From NCBI GenBank assembly GCA_021202325.1, contig JAJQDF010000140.1:1-5439 (forward strand): 5,439 nucleotides of DNA, in the 5' to 3' direction. The notes below the pieces were generated by a model, which searched no databases, had not been told where the DNA came from, and saw only the letters and a list, made by a program, of their open reading frames with translations. The position numbers and the translations under genes were made by a program. The stretch comes from Clostridiales bacterium. GTDB taxonomy: Bacteria; Bacillota; Clostridia; Lachnospirales; Anaerotignaceae. Positions 3,506-5,439 of the stretch are shown here, one piece after another; the stretch's first letter is position 1, and every line of letters starts with the position of its first letter.

Positions 3506-5302
3506 TTATTCTTCCTCAGCGGCAGCTATGCCTATGCCGAGCTCTTCAAGCTGTTTTTCGTCTACAGTTCCCGGGGCATCGGTCAGAGGGCAGGATGCAT
3601 CCTTTACCTTAGGGAATGCAATGACATCCCTAATGCTTGTGGCGCCTGTCATGAGCATTATAATGCGGTCGAATCCGAAAGCCAGTCCGCCATGGGGAGG
3701 TACGCCGTATTTAAAGGCATCGAGAAGGAAGCCGAATCTCTCCTGGGCATCCTCCGGCGCAAAGCCGAGCAATTCAAATATCTTCTGCTGAATGTCTCTT
3801 CTGTGAATACGGATACTGCCGCCGCCAAGCTCAAAACCATTGAGAACCATGTCGTAGGCCTTTGCTCTAACCTTGGAAGGATCTGTGTCAAGAAGAGGAA
3901 GGTCTTCGTCCATGGGGCAGGTAAACGGATGGTGCTCAGCCACATATCTCTGCTCGTCCTCGTCCCATTCGAACATGGGGAACTCCGTAACCCAAAGGAA
4001 ACGGAAATCATCAGGCTTTGTAAGCTCCTGACGTCTTGCAATCTCGCATCTGAGGGCGCCAAGGGAATCGAATACTATCTTATCCTGGTCGGCGCATATG
4101 AGAATGAGGTCGCCGGGCTTGCCTTCAAGGGCATCCACAATCTCCTGAAGCTTTTCGGGAGTGAAGAATTTAGCAATCTGGGATTTAAGCGAACCGTCGT
4201 CGTTTACGACAATCCAAGCCAGTCCCTTTGCTCTGTATGTCTTTACAAATTCCACAAGGGAATCAATCTGTTTTCTGGGATAATGTCCGCAGCCCTCGGC
4301 ATTTATGGCTCTTACACTGCCGCCGGCCTCTACAGCGTTTTTGAACACCGCAAACTCGCTGTCCTTTACAATATCCGTTATGTTATGAAGCTCCATGCCG
4401 AAACGCACATCGGGCTTGTCCGAACCATAGCGCTCCATGGCCTCTTTGTATACCATTCTCTGCATGGGGATAGGCACATCAACATCAAGTATTTCCTTGA
4501 ATACTGTCTTTATAAGTCTTTCGTTTATGCCCATGATGTCGTCTTCGTCCACGAATGAAAGCTCCATATCAACCTGTGTGAACTCCGGCTGTCTGTCGGC
4601 TCTCAAGTCCTCGTCACGGAAGCATTTTGCAATCTGATAGTATCTGTCCATGCCGGAAACCATAAGAAGCTGTTTATACAGCTGAGGTGACTGGGGCAGG
4701 CCGTAGAAGCTGCCGGGATGAACACGGCTGGGAACAAGGTAGTCCCTGGCTCCTTCGGGTGTGCTCTTGCCGAGTATAGGTGTTTCTATTTCAAGGAATC
4801 CCTCGCCTGAAAGGAAATTTCTTATAACCTGTGCAGTCTTATGTCTCATAAGCAGGTTATTGAACTGGCTGGGACGTCTGAGGTCAATATATCTGTACTT
4901 AAGTCTTAAATCGTCCTTAACTGTAATCTCATCCTCAACCTGGAAGGGCGGTGTTTCGCTTTCCGAAAGTATTCTGAGCTCCTTAGCTATAATCTCTATA
5001 GCTCCGGTTTTCATATTCGGATTTACGTTGCCCTCTGTTCTGGCCGCAACCTTTCCCTTTACAGCCACAACATATTCACTTCTTATTGTTTCAGCCTTAT
5101 TAAAAAGCTCCTTATCGAAATTATTTCCGTCAACAACCGCCTGAACAATTCCTGTTCTGTCTCTGAGGGCTATGAAAATAAGCTGACCGAGGTCACGCCT
5201 TCTCTGCACCCAGCCCATAACGGTAACTTCGCTGCCGATGAGGCTTTCGCTTACATCACAGCACATATGGCTTCTTTTTAAGCCTGTCATTGCTTCTCCC
5301 AT
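3506..5302 (-). CDS. aspS: Aspartyl-tRNA synthetase
   Basis: The 598-residue cytoplasmic class IIb synthetase attaches aspartate to tRNA-Asp using ATP. Its length and the large insertion are normal for the bacterial type. The N-terminal OB-fold anticodon-binding domain (about 1-110) has GWVQRRRDLG at 30-39. The class II core shows motif 1 (FLSGEGFLEIETPIL, 163-177), the QSPQLYKQ loop (204-211), motif 2 (FRDEDLRADRQPEFTQVD, 228-245) and motif 3 (GGLAFGFDRIIMLM, 538-551). The bacterial GAD insertion lies at about 290-430. All key residues look intact. AAGGAG on the minus strand is 8 nt before ATG 5302; an internal ATG at 5290 also has a GGGAG nearby but gives a shorter leader. Residues 38 (Leu) and 91 (Gly) give mixed signals on whether it charges only tRNA-Asp. 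No T-box is visible in the 137 nt upstream. In many clostridia hisS precedes aspS, but that region lies outside the window. Confidence 0.98.
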   Translation of the reverse strand: MGEAMTGLKRSHMCCDVSESLIGSEVTVMGWVQRRRDLGQLIFIALRDRTGIVQAVVDGNNFDKELFNKAETIRSEYVVAVKGKVAARTEGNVNPNMKTGAIEIIAKELRILSESETPPFQVEDEITVKDDLRLKYRYIDLRRPSQFNNLLMRHKTAQVIRNFLSGEGFLEIETPILGKSTPEGARDYLVPSRVHPGSFYGLPQSPQLYKQLLMVSGMDRYYQIAKCFRDEDLRADRQPEFTQVDMELSFVDEDDIMGINERLIKTVFKEILDVDVPIPMQRMVYKEAMERYGSDKPDVRFGMELHNITDIVKDSEFAVFKNAVEAGGSVRAINAEGCGHYPRKQIDSLVEFVKTYRAKGLAWIVVNDDGSLKSQIAKFFTPEKLQEIVDALEGKPGDLILICADQDKIVFDSLGALRCEIARRQELTKPDDFRFLWVTEFPMFEWDEDEQRYVAEHHPFTCPMDEDLPLLDTDPSKVRAKAYDMVLNGFELGGGSIRIHRRDIQQKIFELLGFAPEDAQERFGFLLDAFKYGVPPHGGLAFGFDRIIMLMTGATSIRDVIAFPKVKDASCPLTDAPGTVDEKQLEELGIGIAAAEEE

Positions 5303-5439
5303 TATTACTACTCCTTAAATATCATTAGCTTATCTGCAATATAAGGGACAAAAGTTATAAACCTATTTTTATGATTTCAAGACTTCATAGTGCAGGGAAA
5401 TCCAAAATTTACATTCTTTTATCGCCTTAACTATTATAT
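5303..5439 (-). other. Region upstream of aspS, with only a weak promoter candidate
   Basis: Apart from the aspS ribosome binding site there is little definite. On the minus strand TTGAAA (5380-5375) and TATAAC (5359-5354) resemble -35 and -10 elements, but the 15-nt spacer is short. There is no T-box sequence, terminator hairpin, tRNA or convincing small gene. aspS may be driven from here or cotranscribed with a gene beyond the window. Confidence 0.25.

Noticed and set aside
3284..4558. A 424-codon open frame on the plus strand, antisense to aspS and the RelB-like gene
   Set aside because: It has no ribosome binding site, spans two real genes and a terminator, and its composition is what antisense translation of aspS would give. 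The minus-strand frame encodes an unmistakable AspRS.
5369..5437. A 22-codon open stretch on the minus strand at the right edge ending in TAA, possibly the tail of an upstream gene
   Set aside because: It is too short to recognise, is entered from the window edge and shows no family feature; it is as likely chance.
1..5439. CRISPR arrays, tRNA or rRNA genes, T-box or other known riboswitch motifs, insertion sequences
   Set aside because: I looked for direct repeats with regular spacers, cloverleaf ends, the T-box AGGGTGGNACCGCG sequence and transposase-like frames and found none.

Overview
The window comes from a low-GC Gram-positive bacterium, most likely a member of the Clostridia (Bacillota). 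The evidence is strong AAGGAGG-type ribosome binding sites, AT-rich intergenic DNA around moderately GC-rich genes, sigma-A-like TTGnnn/TATAAT promoters, and the gene types themselves (RNase R, a RelB/DinJ-like antitoxin, bacterial AspRS). This is inference; no marker gene fixes the genus.

Layout. Positions 1-265 hold what I read as an unannotated type I toxin-antitoxin locus. A 24-residue hydrophobic peptide of the holin-like toxin type is encoded on the minus strand (99-173), with its own extended -10 promoter (235-263) and a Shine-Dalgarno sequence inside a small hairpin. A converging plus-strand RNA (about 30-107) ends at a strong intrinsic terminator (74-107) and is antisense to the 3' part of the toxin message. 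The two ends of the predicted toxin message (201-227 and 30-55) can pair over a long distance, as in known type I toxin mRNAs. Positions 266-341 show nothing I can support. A promoter at 342-370 then drives rnr (408-2546, plus strand), which encodes RNase R.

The right-hand part is read on the minus strand. From right to left it contains aspS (5302-3506, aspartyl-tRNA synthetase) with its terminator (3464-3496), a promoter covered by a 10-bp inverted repeat that may be an operator (3404-3441), a RelB/DinJ-like antitoxin gene with a VbhA-like tail (3390-3067), and a small cupin gene (3035-2697). The antitoxin and cupin genes lie 31 bases apart and probably form one transcript, which ends at a long hairpin terminator (2569-2638). 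That hairpin sits between the converging cupin and rnr genes.

How the parts relate. rnr and aspS are ordinary housekeeping genes for RNA decay and translation. The accessory content consists of two separate antitoxin-type elements: the complete-looking type I locus at the left edge, and an orphan type II-like antitoxin with no toxin in the window. The type I locus is the part most likely to be missed by routine annotation, because the toxin is only 24 codons long.
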